Part shown: positions 1 through 12,400 of the stretch, piece after piece | Layout of the letters: the number at the start of each line of letters is the position of its first letter | Position numbering within the stretch: the stretch's first letter is position 1 | Assembly: GCA_037576195.1 (NCBI GenBank) | Contig: CM075101.1 | Coordinates: forward strand, 26,474,001 to 26,538,000 | Reading direction: 5' to 3' | From: Phytoseiulus persimilis | Taxonomy: Eukaryota; Arthropoda; Arachnida; Mesostigmata; Phytoseiidae | DNA length: 64,000 bases | Notes under the pieces: generated by a model | What the model was told of the DNA's origin: nothing | What the model saw: the letters and a program-made list of their open reading frames with translations, nothing else | The model's database searches: none | Position numbers and translations under genes: made by a program

Positions 1-239
1 AGATCTATGAATCACGATGAACGCTCTGCTCGAGCAGAGCGAGGCCCTTCGTCCGCCAGGTTTTCGACGAGCTTTGTTCTGATAAATCTTGAATCGGTTC
101 TCAAGAAGTCCTCATGGTCGTATTGGAAAGCTGCTACTGACCATTCAGAAAGTTTCGCGGTTTTCATATTGTTTTAGACAACTAGCAGCGGAGAGTACTT
201 CGATGTCGTTTCTCGATTCGGACGGGTTACTATTTTTAG

Positions 240-2164
240 CCCTATCAGTTCGTGGTATCTACGGTTGAGTATGCGTGCGATCCACAGGTATCCCGGTACA
301 CCTACATGCCAACGAGGACGGACTCACAAGGCAGACAATGCTGGGACACGCTGACCATACACGCCTGCAGAGGACGATGTGAATCACTCGAGGTATGATT
401 AGCAGTCAGCTAGTCCTAGGTGGTGACACCAGTCCGGAGGCTGTGACTCAGAGCCGTGGGGAGGGAACGCGCACTGGGTTCGAGGTACCACGTGAGCTGG
501 TCTCTTGGGATCTCTCAATCTTGGTTCAGTGAAACGATCACCAGTCCCTGCTGCGAAAAATGGCGGGAGCATCAGCACTCGTCCCACGATGCTGCATCGA
601 TCCACTTGTGTGTCGGAGTGGGTTCTGGGGTGTCCACTTCGCCCCAGAACTCCATGAGTTCGATTACGTTCAAAAACGACTTCGCTGCGATCTGTCAACG
701 CCCTGGGCCTACGAGTCCCAGTGTTCCTCGCTGCCGTGGAAGCTCCCTGATGCGACTGTTCCGGGATCAGGCTGGGGGTTAACGGCCTGGAGACACGGTT
801 TTTTTCTTTTCTTTCTAATAGACTTCACCGACTGAGCGGGGACGCGAGGATTCATTTCCTTATTGGGAGCAGTTTGCAGTAGATTCGCTCATCTGAAATT
901 AGTTCTCTTTCACTTCATGAAGGAGAGACTCGCATCAGGAAAGGTTCTTAATGAGCTCCCTTTGCATTGTCCCTTTGCTGCCGCTCCGGCCACTGACGTC
1001 GCACCGGTTATAAACGCTGGCGCCGCTCTGCTATTTTTAGTCTGACCGAGCTGCCGATAGATAGAAAGAGAGAGGGGAGAAAAGAGGTAGGCAGTTTTCA
1101 GCAAACTGCCACCCGGAGTAATTCATGCCGGGTGGGTCCGCCGCTGGAGGAGCGCGGCGTCATATCGATGAACGCTTCGTCACACATCCCGATAATAATG
1201 ATATCGCAACCAGTGGCTGAGGGAAGCCCGCAAGCACCATGCTGAAGCTTCTCCCCGATGCTCAAGTCATTTTATCCATCGCTGGTCAGGGGCGAGTCTC
1301 GAATGGAGTCGCTAGGAGGCGGCGATCATTCAGCTGCCAGCCTCTGCATCGGATTCGACCGGGCGTACAGGCCGTGGTGACCTTCCACCGAATCACTAGG
1401 AAATTCATGAGGGACCTCTGGAAGATATCCGAATCACATGCAAGAAATTCTGATTAGCAGCAGGAAGTTGCGCTCAGATCGTTCGCGGAGCTCACACGGG
1501 CCGCCAAACAAGGTGTTTTATCGCTCACCCGGTGGCTGACCGCGAGGCCGGACGTGAGAGGTCGAACATGCTGCTTCGCGAATTCTTATCGCATGCAAGA
1601 TTAACAAGAACCGAAGCGGAGACTATAAGTCACCCCATTGGACTTCAGGCTCACTTAGCCGATCTCCGACCGTCGGACTCGCGCTTCGTTGCGTTGCCCG
1701 TGCTGTCCACCGCAGGAAAGTAGCGGAGCTTCCAGGCGAAAAACGTCCGACGATTTCACTCGAACGGCGCGTGGCCGACTCGAACGCAGGGAGTCTGATT
1801 AGGGGAGAAACGTTCCGATCCAGCAACTTGCCTCTAAGCACCGAACGCCCGGCGCGGTCGGCTGCGCCGAGAACAAACGTTGTCGCGAGGGCCCGCGACG
1901 TGGAATGAGAGCCTAGAGGAGCGATCAATAAATTTCTGAACAGAAACTTTCCTTGCTCCATTTCAGTTCGCCGACTGGAGATTCCCGTACAAGAGATCCG
2001 TTCACTCGATGTGCGTACACGGTGCCCGCGAACTGGTGAAGACCCAGCTGAGGTTCTGCGACCCCGATGCGGAAGAAGAGCTGAGAGATTACGAATACTA
2101 CAACGCGCTGTCCTGCTCGTGTCAAATTTGCGACTCTTCGCAAACGTCATGCGAGGGTTTCTGA
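240..2164 (+). CDS. GPB5: Glycoprotein hormone beta-5 (GPB5), last two exons, 5' end missing
   Basis: GPB5 is the beta subunit of the invertebrate glycoprotein hormone (thyrostimulin type), a secreted cystine-knot protein that dimerises with GPA2 and activates LGR1-type receptors. Two exons are visible: 240-392 (acceptor tatttttag, donor GAG|gtatga) and 1967-2164 (acceptor ccatttcag, ending in TGA). Both are phase 0 and join cleanly, giving 116 residues. The first exon carries YTY, GRQCWD and the knot motif ACRGRC. The second carries DWRFPYKRS, MCVH, FCDPDAEEEL, SCSCQICDSS and TSCEGF at the C terminus, a layout I know from insect GPB5, including the DW(R/K)FPYKRS block. Ten cysteines are present, the usual number. 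The intron is 1574 nt. No ATG or signal peptide lies in the second-last exon, so the first exon is upstream of the window or unrecognised within bases 1-239. It converges with GPA2 downstream. Confidence 0.87.
393..1966 (+). other. GPB5 intron, 1574 nt
   Basis: This is the intron between the two visible GPB5 exons, from gtatga to ccatttcag. I see no convincing second gene inside it. A long minus-strand open frame that covers its 3' end (1623-2237) also runs over the GPB5 exon and is rejected as a shadow. Confidence 0.6.
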
Positions 2165-5100
2165 CAGGCAACTCCGGGTCAACCCCGAAAGCAAACGACA
2201 GAGACTCCTCCGTCAGATATCGACGAGAACCGCCCACAATCGTCGGAGAATGAAGTCGTTGTCAACGAGGTTCTCAATCAGGAGGAAAATCAACTCGAAA
2301 CAGCACTCAGTGACCTTCGAAAAAATTGAGCGCCCCATAGCTCGCTTGGTTGACCGCTGGAACTGGGTCGTTTTGCGCCACCTGGCCTCGAGCGCGACCC
2401 AGTCCGAATACTGGTGATTCCGCTAGTCCGGACATCCGATATCTGTAGAGATCCAGACACATTGTAGTCCCATTCCTGGCATATCCCTCTTTTGGAATAA
2501 CACAAGACGACGGAAACGTTTCGTTCCGAAAGAGCCGCTGACAGCGGGCCCACGCCCGTGGGTTAACTAAGAGTCAGGAGGGATACTCGATCGCTTCGAG
2601 TTTTCCGCGGGGATGTTCCCGTCGTTGATAATAGTTACCGATTCGAGTCGAGGTACTACTTAGATTTGGCTTCTACAAATAGCTTGAGGAACCAACCAAA
2701 CTTATTTGTCCACTCGTCCCTGCAACAGAATCGCCTGGGTGTAGCTTCTCTGCTTCGCTTCAAACCTAGAGAACGTCGGTGTCGAAAATCGTTCATTTTC
2801 CGTAGTACTGTTCTGAAAACTCGTTTCCTGTTTCCTTCGATAAGGTGTTCTCACTCGAGTTTGGTGCAAGAGTAAAAATTGATCATGATCGAGAACAAGA
2901 ATTGTCAAAGGAAAGTCCTTTCGTCCAAAGTGCGCAACGCAACAATACCACACAGACATTGGAGTGCATTTATTCGCAAGCGGAGGCAAAGAAAACGAGA
3001 ATAAGGGGAAACGAAGTGGATCGCCGTTTTATTCGCTTTATCGGCTTTCAAAAAGCCCCGTGTTATCGGATCGAAACGTGATTGTTCCAATGACGATCTT
3101 GGAATACTCGGAACTCTGCAGCCCGGTAGAACTCACGACCAGATCACGCACATAGGTCGACGACGAGGTGATCAGTGTCGAACGGAAAGGCTCACTCTGC
3201 CAGCCGTGCGTGCCTCCGCCGAGAGTTCGGACGAAACAGGCTCCACTTGCGCTAAGGATGGTTCGGAACATAAGAACCTGCTAATCCGGCAGCATGTTTT
3301 TCACAGACTCCCGAATCTTGAGAGTCTCTATCCTAAGTGTACATCTGGAACCGATTCCGAAGTTTCTGACAACCAGTTCCAAGAGTTTTCACGCTCCCAT
3401 TGGCACGTACGATTGGAGAGAATCGAATATCGCTTCAAATTTTCATGCAAGAACCTGTACACCACCCACCCCAAATAACGAGAAACGGTTAACAACAGCA
3501 GCCTCTTAGTGATATCAACCCTCATATAGTTCCTAACATAGAGATCGTCGTTGACAATATAGGAATTCTTTATATTCTCGTTTGAACGTTGGATCATATC
3601 ATGATGTGTCGATACAATATATTATATTATTCCGAATATATAAAAACAGGCGACATTTCAAAATAAATACAAACAGAAACTGTGAATAAGAGAAGAATAA
3701 ATCAAACTATCGTCAGAGCCATTCCCGGATGGAAATTCTCTCATGCTTCTCGTGAAGTGACTCTGGTATCAATCCTCGCGGTCCTGCTTTCAATCCGCAT
3801 CCAACCCCTGGAATGGAAGGGACCATATGTGCATATGGAAGATCGAAATAAATCCAATCCAATGGAAACCCAAGTTGTGTCATCTGAAGGAAAAGTGCTG
3901 TTGCCTCTCGATTACTGGCTTCGGAAAGTTGCTCGCGAGCTATCCGTGGGGGGAGCTGAGGCACGAGAACCTAAGATTCAGCGGCATCATGACGACGACC
4001 CGCGGCTTCGGAACGACGCGGCTCAATACACTGCTCGACTATGTTGGAGGCGCCCACATATCGTCTTGGCGAGCGTTGTTTCCCATGAATCGGGGAAACG
4101 GCTCCATTGTCCTGAAAAGCGTACGTCTTCTTCGTGATTGGCCAGTCCCATTTTTTTGTTGAATGAAAGGTATCACTAGGGAGTCTCCTGCCGGAGCGCG
4201 GAGAGCTCCACGGGAACGATTCCCCGCATCGACTTTTGAGCTCATCTAAGCTGCGGCGGGTCGCGAGTGCAGAAGAGCTCAGATGCTCGCCCCCTGTAGA
4301 GTTTCCCGAAATTACGATCATGGTCGTGATCGGGTGGGATATCGGATCGCAGTATACCGAGTAATCGGTCGCACTGCGCAATTACGTCATAGCACGCGGC
4401 GTCCCCCTCACTGACCCTCTGGCGTCAATGCTCGTTGCCCGCTTGCAATGAAAATGGGGGTCAGGTGCTTCTTCTCGTCAATAACACGTCGCGACAGCCA
4501 GAGTCGGAGCAAACACCCCTATAGAGTGTAAATAAGGAAGATGAAAAGTTTCCTCTCATCGATCAAAAGGAGTTGTCCTTCGATTTGCTGCCACCATAGC
4601 TTGGGAACTGTCACTCCTGTCCTTATGTACACTTCTATTGGACGTTTTCCGTGGGGTTGTAAGAAATACAAATAAAGAGACCTCCGCCGTCCAACTTCCG
4701 ACCGCCGGAAATGTGGCGTTCTTCCTACAGATGCGTTAACAAGCAATTCATTTGATCAGAAGAAAATAACTCTGAGCCGGGCCGTGCTTATCCGTGAATG
4801 GTTTGACTCCTCAGAAGGAGTCCTCAACGAGTTCGAGGAACCTGCAACGTCCATGCCAGGTCAGCGAGCCATTGATTTGAACTACATCATGAATAGGAGG
4901 TGGGAAACTGAGTGAAACACTGAAACGAGAATAACGGTCCCGCTGACTGATTCAATATGGATGCCAGCAGTGCCAAGAGTTCTCATCCGCATGTTTTTCA
5001 TGGAGTGTCTCGTTTCGCAGCGCATTCAATCATCGTAATTGACGACGCGAATCTCATCCGGAATCTGTGACACATGTTCTATGACTGAGGGCGTAACAGG

Positions 5101-7599
5101 CTCCTGAAGTGCATGAATTAGATGGAGCACGCGCTTCCCGAAGTCACCGTAGGATCCGGGAAAGCAGGGTAAGGCTTCGAAGTTGTGCTGCTGGACCCGC
5201 AGCTCAGAGAAACTCCATCTCAGCGCCAGCCGTCATTAGTTTGTGTGTCTTTCGTGTGTGTTGACGCAGCTGATAAGCTGGCGCCGAAAGGCGTCGCCAA
5301 CCCCACAACCTCCTCGGACAGGACTACACCTTGATTCTCGTGCGGGTCTAATAGAAGCTGTTAAGCATGCCACGTCTCACATTCTGTTTACTCGGTTCGT
5401 TCATTGAATTTTTTATTCACACACACAAACTGATTGCCGCCATGATAGTGATAGCCGGCGGCTCAGTCTGCGGTCTCCCACAAGGTGCCCGCCGCTATCC
5501 GCCACTTCGTTCCCGGATTCCCCCCGGGGAATCGCCTTCCCCGTTATGCTCGCGCGAGCGGCGATGACGGCAGAGGTCAGAATGGAGAAGAACGCTTCTC
5601 AGCTTTAACTGTGACTTTATTTCTGTCAGGTTCTAGACAATGCTCCTGTTAGCTCTAATGTCGATAACTGACTTTCCGGAGAATTCAGACGTTTCCGATA
5701 CTTTGTGCTCGATATGAAATCCTCATGTGATCTCAATTTGCTCATTCACTTTCCCCTTCAGTAACGACAAGGAGTCGAATCTAACAGTTGGAGTCAGTTC
5801 ACTCGGGGTCCCAAAATCTACTCGTCGCTCCGAGACGTAGCGAAATCGAACGAACAACAAAAATATACGTATCCCACGATTATGTCTATCTCGTTGGTCT
5901 ACGGTCAAAGAAGCTCATTCGAACAGGCGTGCCTAGCTAATCTACAGCCAAAGCTCCGTCTTCTTTCAAAATGGTTCTGATATGGCACGCAGCGCTCGGC
6001 TGACGCATTCTAGAAGTATTGCGAGGAAAGGAACTCGATCACTGGTCTATTTGGCGGATCCGCCTCCAACATCAATGTGGTAATTCATGGAGTTGACGAT
6101 TATTCTCGGGTGAGACTCATTGAATATGATGATGCTCTCTACCTATTCCGTTTCTTCCAGGTGAGGAACCCCAGCCGGTTCGAAACACTGTACCACCTTC
6201 GATTCACTGATCGCTGTCAAGATTGGGAGGGTGGGAGGCTCCGCGGGGAGCGATCTCGGAAAATAGAGGAGCGATCTAAGAATCTCTACTCAGCGTGCTC
6301 CGATTGATTCGACGGCAGAAGTTCGACGAGCGAGCGAGCGAGCAACATTGAATTCGCGGCTGTCGCCGAAAGTGCTCTGTGTTCTGAACTTTTGGGGGCT
6401 CAAGAGGCGAATCCACCGCATCAGCTGGACGTGCACGATTTCATCCCAGAGGTGAGTGAGGATGACTCGTCCGAATGGTCGGGAGTCGAGCTCCGGAACG
6501 TCGATGGCCACTATGAGCAGGATCTGTTTTCCTCCTCATTCAAGTGGATCGGCCTCCCTTGCTTCCGGCAAGTCCTCGTCGATTGGAATGTTCACTCCAG
6601 AGTTTCGATCTCGCTTACAGGATGGCTTTACCGCCGAATACAACCGGGGGATTCAAACACGGCTATCCGCGGGGTCGGAAGACAGGATGAGGAAACACCA
6701 ACTGGTTCGCGATATCTTCCTGGCGGAGAGTCGGGATCTACTCCGACGCAACGAGGGAGAACAAAGTTTTCTCAGCACCGCTAATCCGAAGGTCGTTGCG
6801 AGGGAAGCATAAATGATCGAGCGTGGTCGATGTTTCGGCCTCGTTGGCGAGTGCTCCAACCAGAGAACGCATTCAGGGAGCGGCTTCAGACGTAAAGCAG
6901 CGTTTTCGCGGAGGAGCTTCGGGAATCTGTTAATCGACCGACATAACGTCCGTCGAACAAAAGACCTCCCTTGCGATCGACCGCCGCTCGTTCTAATCCT
7001 ACACTGCCCCACTGACCGTCCGAAGCGAGCCGCTATTCACCGCAGGAAACGCCGATGCGTGAGACGGTCGTTCCGCGCTCGCTCTCGCGGAGCCCTTCCA
7101 GGGATTGCGAGACCGACGCGTCATTGTCGAAGGAAATTTCTCCACTCAGAAGCCCCCGCTCAACCCACCGCTCCAACCGCTATAGCCGTTACTTCGGAAG
7201 AGGTTTTGGCTAGCCCGGGTCTGCGGGGCAGTTGAGTGCGCGAGTTTCGAGAACCCGCTCGCTAATCAAACCTCATCAAATTCGACCGAATCGGATCGAT
7301 TCGCTTTGTGGACTGACGATTCAATCTATATTTAGAGACGCAATGTTCGATATGAATCGACGGTTGTCAACTATCTGGTCGAGCACTCTGCTAATTCAGC
7401 CACCGAGACCGATCTTCACGCAAAACCAGCAGCGAAAAACATGTGATACAGAAATTTGATTCCCCTATTCGAGTCGTCGTAACTTCTTTTAGATCTGGAC
7501 TTCAGGGCTCCCGATGTCAGGTGTCTCCACGAGAAGATGGAGAGAGAAGGTCAGCTCCGGTTCATGGCCGCTTCCTCGAGGGTTCTAAAAAGCTCAGGT
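2165..7599. other. Interval between the convergent GPB5 and GPA2 stops
   Basis: This 5.4 kb interval should hold both 3' UTRs. I find no gene that I can name. AT-rich stretches around 3.55-3.70 kb look like ordinary untranslated or intergenic DNA. An open stretch ending at a possible donor near 4119 (about 3.83-4.12 kb, + strand) has a balanced amino-acid composition but no recognisable motif. A possible exon pair at 6305-6812 is listed separately. A short GAGC run lies at about 6328-6343. Confidence 0.5.
6305..6812 (+). CDS. Possible two-exon 3' end of an unrecognised gene
   Basis: An open stretch ends at a strong donor (CCAGAG|gtgagtg at 6451/6452). It is followed by a phase-0 exon at 6621-6812 that starts after tctcgcttacag and ends in TAA. 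The second exon encodes about 63 residues, charged and probably helical, including RLSAGSEDRMRKH and VRDIFLAESRDLLRR. I do not recognise a family, and the 5' part is not defined. It sits between GPB5 and GPA2, on the GPB5 strand. The splice signals and composition favour a real gene, but a chance arrangement is possible. Confidence 0.25.
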
Positions 7600-9431
7600 T
7601 TAGTATTTTTTGCAGTGGTCACCGCATTCGCAGCGTTTCGCCGACCTGAAGACAAGTTTGCGAATGCCGTCCAGGCAGCGGACGTTCACATGCACCTGGA
7701 AATACAGGATGAAGAGCGACGTTAAATACTACCGGTGAGGGCTGTTCGATTCACTCGGAGCTGGATGCTTCCGAGTTTACAAACAAAAAAAACCGAGCCC
7801 TCTAATCGGATCACAGAGTCGAGCTTTCGGTTGTTCACCCGGCTTAGAGACCCCGTTAAGTCAGCGCCTGCTGGTCAACCGTGTGACCACTGACTCGCCG
7901 CTCCCGACACGAATTCCACCGGGACTTATTTTGGATTGCTGAGCAGGAGAGGCAAATCCATGGGAAACCGGAATTCCTCTCTTCGAGCGAACTTTGCCCC
8001 GCCGTGGACTCCGAGTGCACGTTGGAATATCGCTATGCCTGCCCTTGTGTCAAAAATCGGAGTCGATGATCCCGGCCGGAAATCGCTCCGGCGGTCGAAG
8101 AGCTCCACGGTTGTTGCCGATGTCAGTGGCTTGTCTGCGCATCGGAGTATCACGAAGATGCACGAGGAGCAGAAGGAACTACATTACCGGTACGAGCCCT
8201 GATGCGAGAGGGCCAAAATAGACGTCAGCTAGCGCGGCTTGATCTCTATGTCTTTTTGTGGTGTTGAGCTCCCTGCCGTTGCCAGTGACAGCATCCGAGA
8301 TGGATTCTATCAGGCTTGCCGAAGTGCTCGTCGCACCTCCCCGCTACTCGACCCGCTGGTTAGCAGAACAATGAAATCATTGCTCCTTTTTACATGGAAC
8401 TCGGCGTTCTCCGAACGGAATATGTTGACGTGTGTGCTCATGAAACACTGTTGTTCCTGACGGCGATTCCGACCGACAGCTAGTATGCACAGGCCGTGAT
8501 AACGTTGAGGAAATTGCTCAGTCGGTGTTTCTATGCAAAAATAGCGAAAATAGCGCAATGTAGTTAGGAGACGATGATGTCCGCCGGTGCGAATTGGATT
8601 TCAGCCCCCTGTCGATGAACGCAATCACGAGCGAGTTTTGCAACGAGGTTTGGTCATAATGTGTCTAATCTCCCAACGAAATCTCTTTCGACTTCGGGAC
8701 TTTGTCGTGCAATCCACCGTCTAGGGAACTTGAGCCGCTGTTTTCAGCGCCAGGAGGCCTCACTGCACCATCTCGGTTTCTCTCAGTATGGATCCAATGG
8801 AAAGAGCTGCTCACTCGCGAATCAGATTGGGCACCCATCTGAATGAAGGCTCGAAATAGTCCTCTCAAGAAAGAGGAGCGCTCAAAGGTCCCTTTTTCGA
8901 CTACTGTTGCATGGACATGTGCCGTGATTGAAGAACCTTTTCGTCCGAATAGACAGGGGAAGTCCGGCGAGAAGTCAAAATCGGGTGGGGGCTCTATAAC
9001 TTTGGAGTCGCGCGCATGCCAAACTACCCATTGAAAATACAAACCTCTTCCGTTTCTACGATGCTGCAACATTGAGCATACGATGTGATACTCTGGTTTT
9101 TGTTCATCTTGCGAGTATTCTCCGGGGAAGGTGTAGCATACGAGATACAGTATCCGCGGCAGGCGTTTGTTGCGATTTCGAAGCGGACGCAGTTCGGAAT
9201 CTCAACGACTCGTTTGTGACCTGTTGGGAGGAAAGTGAGGATGCGATCAAGAGGACCCCTCCCAACTGATTCCAGGACTACCAGCCTCACGATGAATCAC
9301 TCACCAACACGGATGCAGCTGTTTCCGGTCGGCCGCCACCAAGGCACCATGGCCGAGCCTTCCGAGTTTTCTATTGAAAGCGCGGCGACCACCACGCAGA
9401 GTGCGATACTTGGGAGCCATATGATGGACAT
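7600..9431 (-). CDS. GPA2: Glycoprotein hormone alpha-2 (GPA2), complete, three exons
   Basis: GPA2 is the alpha subunit of the thyrostimulin-type glycoprotein hormone, secreted and cystine-knotted, and the partner of GPB5. Exons read on the minus strand are 9431-9305, 9220-9045 and 7695-7600, with introns of 84 and 1349 nt. Phases agree (the split codon is G|GT, then phase 0), giving 132 residues. Exon 1 starts MSIIWLPSIALCVVVAAL, a clear signal peptide. Exon 2 carries VVEIPNC, then the diagnostic knot segment TNACRGYC, and SYAQCCSIVETEE. Exon 3 carries RCLDGIRKLVFRSA and ends RCECGDHCKKY. The mature part has ten cysteines, as the family should. Splice signals are standard: GTTG|gtgagt, ctcccaacag, GAAGAG|gtttgt and gtatttccag. 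It points towards GPB5, so the two hormone subunits are linked tail to tail. Confidence 0.92.
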
Positions 9432-12400
9432 TGTCGAGAGTCTATGGAAACGAGAAACAGACTTTCGAACAAGACCTCTGTAACCGAAAAATTGGAAACC
9501 ATGCCGTTAGAAACATTTGTCGCTACCCTCCGGGCTTGAATCGTCGTCTCTGCGGCTGACTGAGAGCATTGAGGAACGGGAGAGGTCCACGTCGAATTTA
9601 CTCGTGGCTTGACCGCAGTTCAGGCTATCATGCGGAACGGCGCGCAGAAGCGGGCGCAGAATGCTGTAGGATTTATTCACGAGCAAGAGGCTTCCTCAGC
9701 AGCTTGAGTTTAGTGTCCCGCCACACATTAAAGGGATTCGCCTCGTCCATAAACCAGATTCGCAACTCTATGATAAGACGACGCCGCGGTCGGAGACACG
9801 ACTTGAAAACCGCCACCGGAGGAAGCTTCTCCGCTCTTCATGGAGAAAAACTTCGCAACCGAGTTAATTGTTCGCACATGCTACTTTTTATCGTCCCGAA
9901 TAAATCAATGGGAAGATAGAGGGGGAATGAGGTCCTCGCCGTCTCTGGAATTCCACTGCACTCTCCGCTGCTGGGAGCGGACTTCGATAAACCGCAGAAG
10001 TTTCATTGAAGGGCTGCCGCTGATGCAGCTTCCAAATCGAAGCAGCTGGTCTTCGATTTGAAAGCCGGTCTCTGCGGAACGCTCCGCCAACTTCGGCGAC
10101 AGCAGGAGCTGTTGTTGATCGACGACAAACGTAACAGCGCCCGACGCGACAAAGGTTAAAAGTTTTTGAACAGCACGCGAATCCCCCCGAGCATTACGCG
10201 AGTTGCCTACGAATATCGTAGACTTTGGTCCTGTCGTTGGAGTGATAGCAGCATTTTATTCCAAAATAGGGGAAACGCCCCAACCGCGTCTGTCTCGCGG
10301 CGGTTTCCGAGCACTTGAAGCTCGTTGTTGTCATAATCACGTCTCAAGTAACCCGGATTGTTCCGATGGAGACTCGGATAGACACTCGTCCTGTTGGGCC
10401 GGCTCACTTGCAACCCGCTCTTTCTTGCTCTGCTTTGGCTGGATGTCAACCGCAGGCAGGCTCCTCTGCACCGCGTACTCTGGAAAAAAGGGCGCGAATG
10501 GACACCCCGCAATCCTCAAAACGATCAAGAGCTCGCTGACAGCTGCAACGCGTGTCCATTCAACGTCGTATATCCACCGGACGGGAGTTCCACTACATAC
10601 GCTTTGCATGAATGCTGTCAACACATTCCTCCGACAAGAGGAGAGCGACGCGTTCGGGCGACCGACCAGCCACTAGAGTATATCAATGTCACAAGCGGAA
10701 TGACATGCTTCGCCCCGTTCAAACAAGTAATTGCCTCCGATACAACAGCGGTGCAAACTACCCCGGTCCTGTGGTGTGGGACCGCAACTCGCCACTCGTT
10801 GGCGGGATAAAGCCGCCGCGTCGAGTATCTACACTGTGATAGACCTGACCGACGGCACACATACGATTTCTTGGCATTTGGGGAGGGCAGAATGTTGCGC
10901 GGGATGTTTCCCATCTGAGCAAGAGAGAGCGATCCGCTGGCCAACCTCACGAGATTAGATTCCTCAAACACGGTCCCCGAGAACAGTATCTACAGATGAG
11001 AATGAGAGTGCAGGTTGGAACCCGTCGATATACAGGAATAGCTGCTGTGATGGTACGACAACAAAACGTCTACAAATCTGGTACATACGGTCGAATGACT
11101 GCGGCGAGCCAGCCAGCCACCCTTCCAGCAAAACCAGGCATCCGCTGAATCCGGCCGCCCATCAAGCGTACATTTTTCCCATTCACAGCGTTGGAATCCC
11201 GACTGTCATCGCCGTCGCTGAATGTATGACCACAGAAGCATCTCGGCATCCTGAGACTCTAGGAAGTCCTCCTTCCGCGCGGGGCTCGTCGCCGTCGTGC
11301 TGGCAACCGCGGAGCCATCGCAGTGTTGATCCCTGCTCGTCACTCACTCTTATCCCGGTGTCCTGATCCAATCTGATCATTTTTCGCGTTTCCCAAGGGG
11401 GAGAAGGTGACTACTCACCATTCGACCCTACCTCCGAGAAACAACGGAGACGAACGAACAGGCAAACGAGAAAATCGTGATCTTGATCAGCTGGAATATC
11501 GTTCACGAACGGTGATATCGATATTCTGGGAGTCACGCAAGTTCAGCTTCTGACCTCTGCGGACGAGCCCGAAGGCGAGCAAGAACTGCAAGTGCGCACG
11601 GGCCTGCCCCAGTGATCTCGGATGCGCATTCAGGGTGTCTAGTGCGCATCCGATAGAGAGCCCTTCCGGCGAAATGCCTCCGCCAGGATTGCGTCGATCT
11701 TGTCTCGAGTTCACATGACTGACACAGTATGCCACGACACGCGGTAGTTATCCTGATAATAATGAAGCCTGTGTCTCCAGGGATATTTTGTTGCACAGGC
11801 ATCTCGATCAGAGATATGTGACACGCTGCAGTCGACACTGCGTGCATACTTGATCCTGGACCCCGGACCCTCGTTATCAGCACGAAATGAAGGAATTTGT
11901 CCGCTTCATTCGAACACTATACGAAATCGCTCCAGGTGCCTCATGTTCCTCCGAGCCCCACTTTCAATCAGGGAACGCTCACGTTTTTGTTCCCCTCTTC
12001 TTAAGGAACCAAGAGTGCGGATATACTATCAGGTGGAAACCACTGGAGCAGAGAATTGGGAGAGTCTCAGAACTAGATCCATCTCTCCGAGAACGAGAAT
12101 AAGAACACACGAAAAAAATAAGGACCATCCTTTCAGTTTCAGCAGCTTCCTCTGACGAGCTAAACGCTGAAATACGAACCGGGACTTAGAACAATCCGAT
12201 CAGCAAGATGCTCTAAGCAACGAAGGTGGCAAGGGGTGAGAGAATTAGCCTAGACACAAGTTTTGAGAGACTACACACGCGTGCAAATCGTTCTCAGAGC
12301 CGGAATCAGCCCAGGTCTCGGAACTTCAAGATGCCCGGAAAGCGTCTTCCTCAAACCGGCTGAAACTGAGAGCTACGTGTCGACACCGCGATACAACACG

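Noticed and set aside
1623..2237. 204-codon minus-strand open frame
   Set aside because: It is antisense to the GPB5 last exon and its intron; the product is Ser/Arg-rich and has no recognisable motif.
7567..7725. Plus-strand frame starting like a signal peptide (MAASSRVLKSSGLVFFAVV)
   Set aside because: It lies exactly antisense to GPA2 exon 3 and its acceptor site, which carry a conserved cystine-knot end. The hydrophobic run is a by-product.
8310..8558. Minus-strand piece VNIFRSENAEFHVKRS considered as the last GPA2 exon
   Set aside because: It lacks the required CxC...C cysteines. The true last exon with RCLDG and CECGDHC was found at 7600-7695.
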